Positions 16,087-25,669 of a stretch of 64,000 bases of DNA are shown here, in pieces (position 1 is the first letter of the stretch; the number at the start of each line of letters is the position of its first letter). Position numbers and translations under genes: made by a program. A model generated the notes under the pieces. It was not told the DNA's origin. It saw nothing but the letters and a program-made list of their open reading frames with translations, and searched no databases. The stretch is from Pseudomonas silesiensis (GTDB lineage Bacteria; Pseudomonadota; Gammaproteobacteria; Pseudomonadales; Pseudomonadaceae), in NCBI RefSeq assembly GCF_001661075.1, contig NZ_CP014870.1, positions 3,988,501 through 4,052,500 of the forward strand. Direction: 5' to 3'.

Positions 16087-17725
16087 AGTCCAGCGCGCCC
16101 GGCTGATGGAGCGGCGTAGTGCATTTCGAAGGCACGCACCTCCCACCTCCTGTTGTAATGCCGTCAGTTATGCGCAATGCGCTTAACTGTAGGAGCGAGC
16201 TTGCTCCGGGCGGCGTTCCGACGATGGACACAAGAGCGCCGCGTTTAGCCAGTAAACACGCGTTATCGTTAACGACCATCGCGAGCAAGCTCGCTCCTAC
16301 AGGGAAGTGCATTGCGCTTAACTGAATAGCGTTACCCTCCTGTTGGCGTTTTTCCAGGGCGTAGCTGCGAGTGGTGTTGAGGAAACGGTAACGAGTCACG
16401 CCGTTGCCCTGCTCCAGCGACAGCAAGGATTTTAGCGCCAGGCGTTCGATCACTTCGACCAGGCGGCCAGGCAGCAGTTGCGCGCAACCGATCACGCCGA
16501 TTGCCGCTTCCAGGGTAAAGGCCCACTTGAACACTGCCAGACGCTGCAAAACGGCCTGCTCCACCGGACTCAGCCGTGCATAGCTCCAGTCCAGCGCCGC
16601 TTTCAGGGTTTGATGCCGTGGCACCGCAGTGCGCCGACCCTGGGTCAGCAGCTGACAACAATTGTCGAGCTGGGCTTGCAGACCGACCAGTGCCAACGCG
16701 TCGATTTGCGCTGCCGCCAGTTCGATGGCCAGGGGCAAACCATCGAGCCGCCGACAGATTTCCCCCACGGCCTGGAGGTCCTGTTCACGCAGGGTAAAGC
16801 CTTGCTGACGGGCGCGGGCACGGCTGACGAACAACTGCACCGCCGAGTAGCCCATGACCTCGGTCACGCTGTGCAACACCGAAACCGGCGGCACCGCCAG
16901 GGGCGGCAAGCGCTGCACCGTTTCCCCCAGCGCCTGCAGCGGTTCGCGACTGGTCACCAGGATCGACAACCGGGGCGCTGCCCTCAGCAGGTCCTCGACC
17001 AAAGTCCGGCAGGGTTCGAGCAGGTGTTCGCAGTTATCGAGCAGCAGCAATGTATGCCGTTGCGCCAACACTTCAAGGCGGGTGCCAACGTCCAGTTCGA
17101 GCGCATGGGTCAGATGATCGACCAGTAGCGCCGGGTCATCGATCGTCGCCAGGTCGATCAGCCAGACGCCATCCTGATAGTGCTGCAACAACAACTCGGC
17201 CACGCGCAATGCCACGGTGGTCTTGCCGATGCCGGCGGGACCGACCAGGGTCATCAGCCGGCGAACTGGCAGCTGCCGCACCAGGCTGCCGACGATCGAG
17301 TCGCGACCGGTCACCGGCGAGAGCCGCGCAGGCAGATTGTGCCGGGTATTCTGCAGCGTCTGGAGCGAGACCGGCGCACCTTCCGGTTCATTCTGTACCG
17401 GCGCGATGAAGCTGTAGCCGCGTTGTGGAACATTGACGATATAACGCTGCCCGTCCTGGCCGTCGGCCAACGCCCGGCGCAACGCGGCAATGTGCACCCG
17501 CAGGTTGATGTCCTCGACCACCGACGTCGGCCAGACCCGCGCGATCAGCTCGTCCTTGCTGACCACTGTGCCGGCACGCTCCACCAGCACCTGCAAAATA
17601 TCCAGGGCCCGGCCACCCATGCGCAACGGCCGATCACCCTGCAAGACCAGTCGCTGGCGCAGGTGGAACACAAAGGGGCCGAATCGCAGCAGCGCTTCGC
17701 TGTTCAAATCCGTGAGGCTATTCAT
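16019..17725 (-). pseudogene. Truncated winged-helix/ATPase regulator, 3' half replaced by REPIN sequence
   Basis: From ATG 17725 the frame matches the regulator at 13288 domain for domain: winged helix (RRALDILQVLVERAGTVVS), Walker A GPAGIGKTT near residue 161 and LLLLDNCEHL. Similarity stops after TTRSYALEK near residue 451-459, the same place where the intact paralogue continues for another 470 residues. The frame then runs through REPIN DNA (VGASLLA, TPPGASSLLQ) and antisense to the end of the neighbour before a stop at 16019. The helical sensor half is therefore missing. The winged helix and ATPase could still be made, so a residual role is possible, but decay is the simpler reading. Confidence 0.82.
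16188..16304. repeat. REPIN at the 3' end of the truncated paralogue
   Basis: TGTAGGAGCGAGCTTGCTC and its complement flank a long spacer that is shared with the REPIN at 49588-49688 (AGAGCGCCGCGTTTA, ATCGTTAACGACCATCGCG). It lies between the stop of the intact regulator and the last conserved codons of its paralogue. Confidence 0.88.
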
Positions 17726-17910
17726 GCACGTTCTCGTGCCGAAACCTGGCCGGCGCGCAGTGCAGCAACGCTCCATCGCACGCGCCCATCCAGGCTCCCG
17801 CATCTCCATCGCAAAGAGTTCAGCGCTATCTTGGCAGGCCTCGGTGACGGTACAACCACCACAGTGGGAGCGTCGCGGCCATCAGGGTGCGCATAACGGA
17901 CAAGAGCGCT

Positions 17911-18861
17911 CTAGCTGAACTGTTCGCGGTACTGGGTCGGGGTCAGGCCGAGCTTTTCACTGAACAGGAAACGCATGTGCCGCACGCTACCGAAGCCACT
18001 TTTGAAGGCCACGGTCTTGAGTGGCAGGTCGCTGGTTTCCAGCAGGTTCCTGGCGCAATCGATTCGCGCACTCTGCAAAAACTCCATGGGCGTCATGTTC
18101 ACTTCCCGGGCAAAGACCCTGGCGAAATGGCGTGGGCTCATGGTGGCCAAGCCGGCCATGCGCTCGATGCTGAAGGCTTCATCAAGATGCTCGAGCATAT
18201 AGTTCTGCACCCGGGTCACCGGCGTTTCCTGGGGCGCGACGGCGGCCGTCAACGGACTGAATTGCGCCTGCCCGCCCTGGCGTTTCATCACCACCAGCAA
18301 CACCTTGGCCACGTCCTGGGCGACTTTCTTGCCATGGTCCTCGGCGACCACCGCCAGGGCCAGGTCGATGCCGGCCGTGACACCGCCAGACGTGATGAGG
18401 TTGCGGTCCAGTACGTAGATCTGGTCGGTCTCCACCCTTGCCTTGGGAAAACCTTTGATCAGCCGCTCGGTGTAATGCCAGTGGGTGGTGACGCGGTAGC
18501 CGTCGAGCAGGCCGGCATGGCCCAGCACGAAGGCGCCGGTGCAGATCGAACCATACCGGCCTGCGCGGCTGACAGCGCCGTGCAGCCAGCCAAGCAACGG
18601 CGGATGTTTTTCGTTATAGGCACCGGGACCGCCGGGCACCAGTAACAGGTCATAGGCCCCACTGGCCTGATCGATGTGCCGGTCGGCCTGGACGCTGACG
18701 CCGTTGGAGGCCCGCAGCGCGCCGTGTTCGGTGCCGATGGTCGACAACTCATAGCGCTGGGCCTGCGGCAGATAACGGTTGGCGATGGAAAACACTTCCA
18801 TGGGCCCGGCCATGTCGAGCAGGAGAAAGTCGGGGAACAACACCATTGCCACGGTTTTCAT
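17911..18861 (-). CDS. GlxA-type AraC regulator with DJ-1/PfpI domain
   Basis: The 316-residue protein combines an N-terminal DJ-1/PfpI domain (about 1-165) with a C-terminal AraC helix-turn-helix pair (about 215-315). The first domain shows VAMVLFPDFLLLDMAGPMEVF, VPGGPGAYNE and the nucleophile-elbow-like SICTGAFVLG. The second shows SIERMAGLATMSPRHFARVF and KTVAFKSGFGSVRHMRFLF. The family senses amines or carboxylates and activates catabolic genes. It is not next to an obvious target; the nearest gene is the divergent pirin beyond a REPIN. Confidence 0.9.
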   Translation of the reverse strand: MKTVAMVLFPDFLLLDMAGPMEVFSIANRYLPQAQRYELSTIGTEHGALRASNGVSVQADRHIDQASGAYDLLLVPGGPGAYNEKHPPLLGWLHGAVSRAGRYGSICTGAFVLGHAGLLDGYRVTTHWHYTERLIKGFPKARVETDQIYVLDRNLITSGGVTAGIDLALAVVAEDHGKKVAQDVAKVLLVVMKRQGGQAQFSPLTAAVAPQETPVTRVQNYMLEHLDEAFSIERMAGLATMSPRHFARVFAREVNMTPMEFLQSARIDCARNLLETSDLPLKTVAFKSGFGSVRHMRFLFSEKLGLTPTQYREQFS

Positions 18862-18909
18862 GGGTTCAAATCACTGAGGTCAAAAATGGATTGCTGAGTG
18901 GTACTAGAT

Positions 18910-19005
18910 CCCTGTGGGAGCGAGCTTGCTCGCGATAGCGGTTTCACAGGGAACCATGATGGTGACTGTCAGACCGCTATCGCGAGCAAGCTCGCTCCCA
19001 CAGGG
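18910..19005. repeat. REPIN
   Basis: CCTGTGGGAGCGAGCTTGCTCGCGATAGCGG and its reverse complement around a short spacer, between the divergent GlxA-type regulator and pirin genes. Confidence 0.9.
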
Positions 19006-19180
19006 GCATGCGCATGGTATTGAGGAATGCAGCATCGGGTAAGAATACCTGATCAGCCGTCGATCACTGTCAACCACAACGCGACAGTATTTCAATTTCA
19101 ACCTACTTATTGCACCCACCAGTAACCATTAACCTTCTCCTCACTCGGACGAATCAACGTCCCCACAGGAGAACTTCATC

Positions 19181-19903
19181 ATGCTGACCCTTCGCAAGGC
19201 TTCTGATCGCGGCGCCGCCAATCACGGTTGGTTGAAGTCCTTTCATACCTTTTCCTTCGCCAGCTACCGCAACCCGAAAGAGCAGGGATTTTCCGACCTG
19301 CTGGTGATCAACGATGACCGCGTGGCGGCAGGCAAAGGCTTTGGCCAGCACCCGCACCGTGACATGGAGATTTTCTCCTATGTGCTCGAAGGCGCCCTGG
19401 AACACAAGGACACCCTGGGCACCGGTTCGGTGATCCGCCCCGGCGATGTGCAACTGATGAGCGCCGGCAGTGGCGTCGCACACAGCGAGTTCAATCATTC
19501 GGCGACCCGGCCGGTGCATTTCCTGCAAATCTGGATCGTGCCGGAACTGAGCGGCGCCAAACCGCGTTATCAGCAGGAGCATTTCAGCACGCAGAAGAAA
19601 CGCGGCCGCCTGCAACTGATCATTTCCCCTGAGGGGACACAGGGGTCGCTGAAGGTGCGCCAGGATGCGCGGGTGTATGCCGGCCTGATCGACGGCAAGG
19701 AAAGCGCCAGCCTGGAGCTGGGTGCGAATCGCTATGCCTATGTGCACGTGGCCCGTGGCAGCGTCGAACTCAACGGCGTGCCGTTGCAGGAAGGCGATGG
19801 GGTGCGGGTTCGCGATGAACAGCTGTTGACCTTGAGCAAGGGTGTGGATGCCGAGGTGTTGGTGTTCGACCTGCGCCCGCAGGAACTGCCGCAAATGCCA
19901 TGA
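19181..19903 (+). CDS. Pirin family protein (YhhW/YhaK-like bicupin)
   Basis: The 240-residue protein has the pirin signature GFGQHPHRDMEIFSYVLEG with the metal-binding His cluster, followed by SGVAHSEFNHS and HFLQIWI, and a second cupin-like half. E. coli YhhW has similar length and quercetin 2,3-dioxygenase activity in vitro; the real substrate in pseudomonads is not known. CAGGAG precedes the ATG at 19181. It stands alone; its stop overlaps the start of a long inverted repeat. Confidence 0.9.
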   Translation: MLTLRKASDRGAANHGWLKSFHTFSFASYRNPKEQGFSDLLVINDDRVAAGKGFGQHPHRDMEIFSYVLEGALEHKDTLGTGSVIRPGDVQLMSAGSGVAHSEFNHSATRPVHFLQIWIVPELSGAKPRYQQEHFSTQKKRGRLQLIISPEGTQGSLKVRQDARVYAGLIDGKESASLELGANRYAYVHVARGSVELNGVPLQEGDGVRVRDEQLLTLSKGVDAEVLVFDLRPQELPQMP

Positions 19904-20038
19904 GATCAAAAGATCGCAGCCGGTTGCTGTTGCTGTTGCTGTAGGAGCCAGGCTTGCCGGCGAAAGCGTCCGTGAGATTGCCTTCGCCGGCAAGCCTGGC
20001 TCCTACAGCTACAGCTACAGCCTGCGATCTTTTGATCT
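19903..20038. repeat. REPIN nested in a 17-bp perfect inverted repeat
   Basis: AGATCAAAAGATCGCAG (19903-19919) is perfectly complementary to CTGCGATCTTTTGATCT (20022-20038). Between them lie a REPIN (19939-20008) and CTGTTG/CTACAG repeats. The whole is a 136-base potential hairpin directly after the pirin stop and could act as its terminator. Confidence 0.85.
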
Positions 20039-20083
20039 ACCGCGCGACGACGCGGTCCTATCTACAGACCACGTTGCCTGCCG

Positions 20084-20182
20084 ATGATCGACAAGGTTTA
20101 TCCGCTGGACCAGGCCGCCCAGGCGCATGCCCGGATGGAAGCGGGCGAGCACATTGGCAAGATTGTGTTGCAGGTGGATTGA
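20084..20182 (+). pseudogene. C-terminal remnant of a zinc-type quinone oxidoreductase
   Basis: A 32-codon stretch reads MIDKVYPLDQAAQAHARMEA, then GEHIGKIVLQVD and a stop. This is the characteristic last helix and strand of NADPH:quinone reductase/alcohol dehydrogenase proteins. Nothing of the rest of the gene remains; upstream sequence runs into the hairpin at 19903-20038. It is a deletion relic between two repeats. Confidence 0.75.
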
Positions 20183-20208
20183 CCCCGATCCTGAAACGAC
20201 CCTGAACC

Positions 20209-20324
20209 CTGTAGGAGCGAGCTTGCTCGCGAAAAACCTGAGAACGCCGCGGGGTGTCAGGTTTCCAACGTTATCGTTGACGACCATCGTCGGAACGCCG
20301 CCCGGAGCAAGCTTGCTCCTACAG
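20209..20324. repeat. REPIN (long-spacer type)
   Basis: CTGTAGGAGCGAGCTTGCTCGCGA at the left and GCAAGCTTGCTCCTACAG at the right, with spacer sequence resembling that of the REPIN at 16188-16304 (ACGTTATCGTTGACGACCATCG). Confidence 0.85.
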
Positions 20325-20411
20325 AGAAGGGTGAACGGCTGTCGAAATTTTTCCCGCCCTGCGCACGCTTCTGCTAAAACCCGAACTTCAGTTTTTACCG
20401 GGGACCGCCCG

Positions 20412-21356
20412 ATGCCCGCTTCCCTCCTCGCTTGTCTACGCCGACGCTGGCTGGCGCTGCTGTGCATGGCCGCGCTGGTCGTCGGCCTGCCTGTGGGTTG
20501 CGCAGTGCTGGAGCATAAGGAACGGGAGCTGTTGTTCCGCATCGAACCGGGGAATGCCAGTTGGTACAGCGGCTTGCCGAGCAGCGTCCAGGAGTTCGAG
20601 CTGCAGCCCAAAAGCTTCAAGGCAGGGCAAAGCATTCATGGCTGGTGGTGGCCGGCGGAACGGGCGAATGCGCCGGCGATCCTCTACCTGCATGGCGTAC
20701 GCTGGAACCTCACCGGGCAGCTGTTTCGCATCCAGCAACTGCAGGCACTGGGCTATTCGGTGCTGGCCATCGACTACCGCGGTTTCGGTCAGAGTCACGG
20801 CGACCTGCCGTCGGAAACCACGGTGTACGAAGATGCACGGGTTGCCTGGGAACGCTTCACCTTGCTACAACCGGACGCGAACAAACGGCTGATCTACGGC
20901 CATTCGCTCGGCGGCGCCGTGGCCATCGACCTGGCGGCCGAGTTGGGCCAGACAGCCGCAAAAAAACGGGCACCGGTGCCGGCTCGCGGTCTGGTCATCG
21001 AGTCGACCTTCACGTCTCTGGCCGACGTTGCCACCGCGATGGCCAACACGTCCCTGCCGGTGCGCTGGCTGCTGTCGCAGAAATTCGATTCCATCGACAA
21101 GATCGCCGGGATCAACATGCCGTTGCTGGTGGTCCACGGGCTGGACGACCGCTACGTGCCGCCGCGCTTCAGCGAGCAATTATTCAATGCGGCCGTAGAA
21201 CCCAAGCGCCTGTTGCTGGTGCCCGGCGCATCGCACAACAACAGCATGAGCCGGGGTGGGCAGACCTACCGCAAGGCACTGGACAGCTTGATCCAGCCGA
21301 CACCGCCGGCCCAGGTCGCCGGGCCGGCAGTGTCCCGACGCGCTCAGGAGTCCTGA
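20412..21356 (+). CDS. Membrane-anchored alpha/beta hydrolase
   Basis: The 314-residue product begins with a signal anchor (residues 12-31, LALLCMAALVVGLPVGCAVL). The Cys there is not in a good lipobox. The alpha/beta hydrolase core follows: AILYLHGVRWNLTG for the oxyanion region, nucleophile in YGHSLGGA, catalytic Asp in HGLDDRYVP and His in GASHNN. It resembles the BEM46/YfhR-like hydrolases. The substrate is unknown. The ATG 20412 has GGGGACCGCCC upstream. The gene converges with the ABC transporter gene (3 bases between stops). Confidence 0.88.
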   Translation: MPASLLACLRRRWLALLCMAALVVGLPVGCAVLEHKERELLFRIEPGNASWYSGLPSSVQEFELQPKSFKAGQSIHGWWWPAERANAPAILYLHGVRWNLTGQLFRIQQLQALGYSVLAIDYRGFGQSHGDLPSETTVYEDARVAWERFTLLQPDANKRLIYGHSLGGAVAIDLAAELGQTAAKKRAPVPARGLVIESTFTSLADVATAMANTSLPVRWLLSQKFDSIDKIAGINMPLLVVHGLDDRYVPPRFSEQLFNAAVEPKRLLLVPGASHNNSMSRGGQTYRKALDSLIQPTPPAQVAGPAVSRRAQES

Positions 21357-21359
21357 GGC

Positions 21360-23174
21360 TCAGCGATAACCCCTGGCCTGCAAATTGAACAACTGCGCAT
21401 AGCGCCCGCCCGCTGCCACCAGACTGGCGTGATCCCCCCGCTCCAGGATCGAACCCTGATCCAGCACGATGATGTGATCGGCATTGCGCACGCTGGAAAA
21501 GCGGTGGGAAATCAGTAGCGTCATGCGGCCTTCGGTGTGCTCGCTGAAATGCTCGAACACCGCCGCTTCCGCCGCCGGATCGAGCGCCGAGGTCGGCTCA
21601 TCGAGAATCAGTATATCGGCCTCGCGACGCATGTAGGCGCGGGACAAGGCGATCTTCTGCCATTGCCCGCCGGACAATTCCTGCCCACCGGCGAACCAGC
21701 GCCCGAGCTGGGTCGCATAACCGCGATCCAGACGCTCGATAAACGGCGCAGCCATGCCCTCGGCGGCAGCCGCGTGCCAACGCTGTTCATCGTTGAAGGC
21801 CAAGGTGTCGCCGACGCCGATGTTCTCGCCGACCGAGAACTGGTAACGGATGTAGTCCTGAAAAATCACGCCGATGCGGCGGCGCAGGGTGTCTTCTTCC
21901 CACGCCTGCAGATCGCTGCCGTCCAGCAGAATGCGGCCCTGATCGGGACGGTACAGACGCGCCAGCAGTTTGATCAGCGTGGTCTTGCCCGAACCGTTCT
22001 CCCCCACCAGCGCCACACTGTGGCCAGGCACCAGGTGCAGATCGATGCCTTCCAGCGCGGCCCGACTGGCGCCCGGATAACGGAAACCGACGTTTTCGAA
22101 ACGCAAACCATCGCCGGGCACCGCGCCCACCGTCAGGCTGCCGGTATCGACCACCACCGGTTCGGCCAGGTATTCATAGAGACTCGACAGATACAGGCCA
22201 TCCTCGTAAAGCCCGCTGATGGCGCTGAGGCTGCTGCTCACCGCCGTCTGCCCCTGCTTGAACAACACCAGGTACATGGTCATCTGCCCGAGACTGATGC
22301 TTCCGTGCACGGTGTCGACCACCACCCAGGCATAGGCCAGGTAAAACGCAGCGGTGCCCAGCAGGCCCAACACGAAACCCCAGCCATCACGCCGCAGCGT
22401 CAACCGTCGGTCTTCGGCATAGAGACGGGCGAACGTGTCGCGATAACGCTTCAACAGCAGCGGCGCAAACCCGAACAGCTTGACCTCTTTGATATAGCCT
22501 TCATGGGACAGCAGCGTCTCGATGTAATTTTGCTGCCGGCTCTCGGGCGCGCGACGGGTGAACAGGCGAAAGGCATCCCCGGAAAAATGCGCTTCGGCAA
22601 AGAACACCGGCAACGCACCGACCACCAACAGCACCAGGGCCCACGGCGAAAAATGCACCAGCAACACGCCGAAGCTGATCAACACGATCAGGTTCTGGAT
22701 CAGCCCCAACGACTTCATCACCAGCGCCAACGGCCGGGTCGAGGCCTCGCGCCGTACCCGCACCAGCTTGTCGTAGAACTCGGAATTCTCGAACTGCACC
22801 AGCGACAATGTCTGGGCCTTTTCCAGAATCATCGTGTTGACCTTCTGCCCCAGCTGCACCCGCAACAGCGACTGCTGCACCGACAGCGCCCGCTGGGTCC
22901 CGGACAGCAACGCCAGCACGCCGGCTTCGAACAGCACATAACGCACCACCGGCCACAACGGCGCACTGCCCTGCTGCGCGTGCAACTGCATGGCGAACAC
23001 CACCGCATCGACGATGCGCTGGCCCAGCCAGGCGGCCAGGGCCGGGAGTACCCCGGCGATCAGGGTGGCCAGCACCAGCCCCAGGAACAGACCGCGAGAG
23101 GTGCCCCAGACCAGCAGCAAGGCGCGTCTGGCCTGGTCGAGCAAGGTGGTGAAGCGGTTAAGAGCAACTGGCAT
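21360..23174 (-). CDS. ABC exporter, fused membrane and ATPase domains
   Basis: The 604-residue half-transporter has an N-terminal ABC-1 type membrane domain with about six helices (residues 15-330) and a C-terminal nucleotide-binding domain. The latter shows Walker A GENGSGKTT, Q-loop VIFQDY, signature LSGGQ, Walker B ILILDEPTSALD and H-loop ISHRFSS. It probably works as a homodimer exporting a lipid, peptide or drug. ATG 23174 is preferred over a TTG 30 bases upstream. Next upstream, on the same strand, is a membrane protein gene. No substrate clue is visible. Confidence 0.88.
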   Translation of the reverse strand: MPVALNRFTTLLDQARRALLLVWGTSRGLFLGLVLATLIAGVLPALAAWLGQRIVDAVVFAMQLHAQQGSAPLWPVVRYVLFEAGVLALLSGTQRALSVQQSLLRVQLGQKVNTMILEKAQTLSLVQFENSEFYDKLVRVRREASTRPLALVMKSLGLIQNLIVLISFGVLLVHFSPWALVLLVVGALPVFFAEAHFSGDAFRLFTRRAPESRQQNYIETLLSHEGYIKEVKLFGFAPLLLKRYRDTFARLYAEDRRLTLRRDGWGFVLGLLGTAAFYLAYAWVVVDTVHGSISLGQMTMYLVLFKQGQTAVSSSLSAISGLYEDGLYLSSLYEYLAEPVVVDTGSLTVGAVPGDGLRFENVGFRYPGASRAALEGIDLHLVPGHSVALVGENGSGKTTLIKLLARLYRPDQGRILLDGSDLQAWEEDTLRRRIGVIFQDYIRYQFSVGENIGVGDTLAFNDEQRWHAAAAEGMAAPFIERLDRGYATQLGRWFAGGQELSGGQWQKIALSRAYMRREADILILDEPTSALDPAAEAAVFEHFSEHTEGRMTLLISHRFSSVRNADHIIVLDQGSILERGDHASLVAAGGRYAQLFNLQARGYR

Positions 23175-23221
23175 ATGGCGCTGGACCTGGCGTGGTGAGG
23201 ACAACTATGCGCCATGGTACT

Positions 23222-24352
23222 TCAGCCAGGGATCGGCGCGGGGGCTCCGGAGGAAGCAGTTTTGGGCTTGGCGGGCGGGCAGACATCAACGCCCACCAGA
23301 CTGGCACGAGGCACAAACTGCACCGCCTTGGAGTCGGTCTTCCACAGGCGCACAAAGTAAATACCGTCTGCCTCGGCGATGACGCGCAACGGGCGACTGA
23401 AACCGGGCCTGTCGGGATCCGTGAGCGTCTCGAGCCCTTTGCTTTCGGGAACGAAATTCATGAGCGTGCAATTGCGCGCGCCGGAGGCCGAGACTTGGAA
23501 GGCAAACCCGCCCAGTTTCGCGCCTGTGGTTGGATACAAGCCCAGGACGATGACCAGGACCATGACGGCGGTCGCGACCAGCGCTACTGGGTTGTCATGG
23601 CTGCGCATCTTTACCACGAACAACGCACCTAGTAACTGGATCATCCAGACCGCGAGCAATTCCACGAGCATAAGCGGCAACAGCCACCACAGATTACTGA
23701 CGTATTGGCCAGCGATGTCGATCGCCACCATCGTCACATTGAGAATCACGACCATCTGAACAAAGGCAGACATCACGCACGCAATGCGAAAATCCGTAGA
23801 CACCGGTCCTGCCACTCCGCGCGTCATCAGCCAGTAGTACCCGGCAATCGTCAGCCCCATCCCCACTACCGCCGCGGTGCCCCAGTACCAGTTGCCCGTT
23901 ACCTGAGAGCCGATAACGCTGAGCGCAGCGCAGAAGGTGCCGAGGAGCAACAGGCTGCCAGCCCAGCGCCCTAACATCCGCCGGTGGCGCGTCCGGTGTT
24001 CCGCGCAGGTTTGATCAAGGGTGAGTTCGTCGCTCAGGCGCTTGCCGGAATCATTCAGTCGATGAAACAGGACGAAAATCGGCAACAGGACAAAAGCCAC
24101 CAGCACCGAAATGATGAACACGAGTATCGCGGACATGACCGGCAGTGCAGAGATGACTGCTGAAGAGGTAATACTCAGCGGGATCTTTTCTTCCTGAATG
24201 TATTGATACAGGTACACCCCGGCGGTGAGCAGTATGACCAGGGTCAATGGCCAGGCGCGCTCATTGAGCCACAACAGGCTTTTACTCAATTGGCTAAAGC
24301 GATCGGGGGTCGGGGTAACGGTTCTCGGGGGAATGTTTTCAATATCGGTCAT
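23222..24352 (-). CDS. Uncharacterised polytopic membrane protein
   Basis: The 376-residue protein has about eight hydrophobic segments (residues 35-275) and a C-terminal soluble part of about 100 residues with two Cys. No family is recognised. It starts MTDIENIPPRTV at ATG 24352 with GGAG 7 nt upstream; an upstream in-frame start lacks this. It may be cotranscribed with the downstream ABC exporter (47 bases apart), suggesting a linked envelope role, but this is only context. Confidence 0.75.
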   Translation of the reverse strand: MTDIENIPPRTVTPTPDRFSQLSKSLLWLNERAWPLTLVILLTAGVYLYQYIQEEKIPLSITSSAVISALPVMSAILVFIISVLVAFVLLPIFVLFHRLNDSGKRLSDELTLDQTCAEHRTRHRRMLGRWAGSLLLLGTFCAALSVIGSQVTGNWYWGTAAVVGMGLTIAGYYWLMTRGVAGPVSTDFRIACVMSAFVQMVVILNVTMVAIDIAGQYVSNLWWLLPLMLVELLAVWMIQLLGALFVVKMRSHDNPVALVATAVMVLVIVLGLYPTTGAKLGGFAFQVSASGARNCTLMNFVPESKGLETLTDPDRPGFSRPLRVIAEADGIYFVRLWKTDSKAVQFVPRASLVGVDVCPPAKPKTASSGAPAPIPG

Positions 24353-24466
24353 CGACAGGCTCCAGTTCCTTGGGGTCAGCGTCCTTGTTGCAAACAGCGT
24401 TGAACAGAGACAGGGAGCTGCGACTCTACAACCCGAAACCGCCGAAAACATCCGGGTCGCGCTTAA

Positions 24467-25504
24467 TCAGATCGGTCTGTCAGAGCCTTCTGACAACTCA
24501 CCCTGAAACCGCGCCCGATAACGCCCCGGACTCTCCCCCGTCCATTTCTTGAACGCCCGATGAAACGCACTCGGTTCCTGAAACCCCAACCGCTCGGCAA
24601 TGTCGCCGATGCTCGCCCTGCTTTGGCGCAACTGCTCGAAGGCCACCCCGCGCCGCACTTCGTCCTTGATCTCCTGGTACGAACAGCCTTCGCGCTCCAG
24701 CTTGCGACGGAAGGTGCTGGGGCTCAGGTGTTGTTCCAGGGCGAAGGCCTGCAAGGTCGGCCATTCGCTGTAATGGCTGTGGCGCAGGCGCTGATGCACC
24801 TGCGACGCCAGGCCATGCTGGTTACGGAAGCGGATCACCAGCCATTGCGGCGCGGTGCGCAGGAATACTTTCAACGAGGCCAGGTCCTGGATCACCGGCA
24901 AACGCAGGTAATGACTGGCAAATTCGATCTCGGTGCGCTCGGCGCCGAAGGTCAGGTTGTGCCCCCAGAGCAAACGGTCATCGCTCAGGGGGATGCGCTG
25001 ATGGCGAAAGTCCGCACGATCGATGGGAATGCGTCGACCGCCCAGCCAGCACATTAGGCTGATCATTAAAATCAGGAACGTCTCTTCGCCCAAACGGGCA
25101 AGGTCATCGTTTTGCGCGCGGGTTTCCATGCTGATGACCGCCCGCTTGCCGCGTACGGTCAGCGTGCCGCGAAAATCCCGCAGGAACAGGGCAAAGTTGG
25201 CCAGGCACTGGCGCATGGCTTTGTGCAGGTCGGGCTCCTGAATCAGCGCCCGACAGATCAGGGCGAAGCTGCCCGGGGACATGCCATGGGAGTCGAGGCC
25301 GAAGAATTCGTCGTCGAGTTCGCGGATCTGGATCAGCCAGAGGGCGGCAAATGCACTGGCCGGCACCCGTGCCGTAGGTTGCTCGATCAGTACCGGGTCG
25401 ATGCCCGCCTGCTCCAGCGCAGCCCCCAGGCGTTGCGGATCGTTCCCCTTCCCCTGGACCATGGCCTGCATGAAGTAGGCGGCCACCGAGTCTTTTTCCC
25501 GCAT
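24467..25504 (-). CDS. AraC family regulator with arabinose-binding-like N-domain (OruR/ArgR-like)
   Basis: The 345-residue protein has the N-terminal ligand domain typical of this branch (VPASAFAALWLIQIRELDDEF, about residues 10-200) and a C-terminal AraC DNA-binding domain (QHLSPSTFRRKLEREGCSYQ, IAERLGFQEPSAFHRAFKKW). GGAGAG lies 10 nt before ATG 25504. It is divergent from the 3-hydroxyacyl-CoA dehydrogenase gene at 25670, its likely target, suggesting control by a fatty-acid or acyl-CoA related signal. Confidence 0.87.
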   Translation of the reverse strand: MREKDSVAAYFMQAMVQGKGNDPQRLGAALEQAGIDPVLIEQPTARVPASAFAALWLIQIRELDDEFFGLDSHGMSPGSFALICRALIQEPDLHKAMRQCLANFALFLRDFRGTLTVRGKRAVISMETRAQNDDLARLGEETFLILMISLMCWLGGRRIPIDRADFRHQRIPLSDDRLLWGHNLTFGAERTEIEFASHYLRLPVIQDLASLKVFLRTAPQWLVIRFRNQHGLASQVHQRLRHSHYSEWPTLQAFALEQHLSPSTFRRKLEREGCSYQEIKDEVRRGVAFEQLRQSRASIGDIAERLGFQEPSAFHRAFKKWTGESPGRYRARFQGELSEGSDRPI

Positions 25505-25669
25505 TTGAACGCTTCTCTCCCCATGGCCGACTGGCAAAAAACACCAGTTGCGTTGAACAGTTTCGGCATAGGACAACCGCCCTGCCAGCTCTAGACTCGT
25601 AGCCAATAGTACGCCTTCGGCCGTTGCGGCGGCCAAGGTATCGCAAGGTTTGAGCGCAAGGACACAAAC

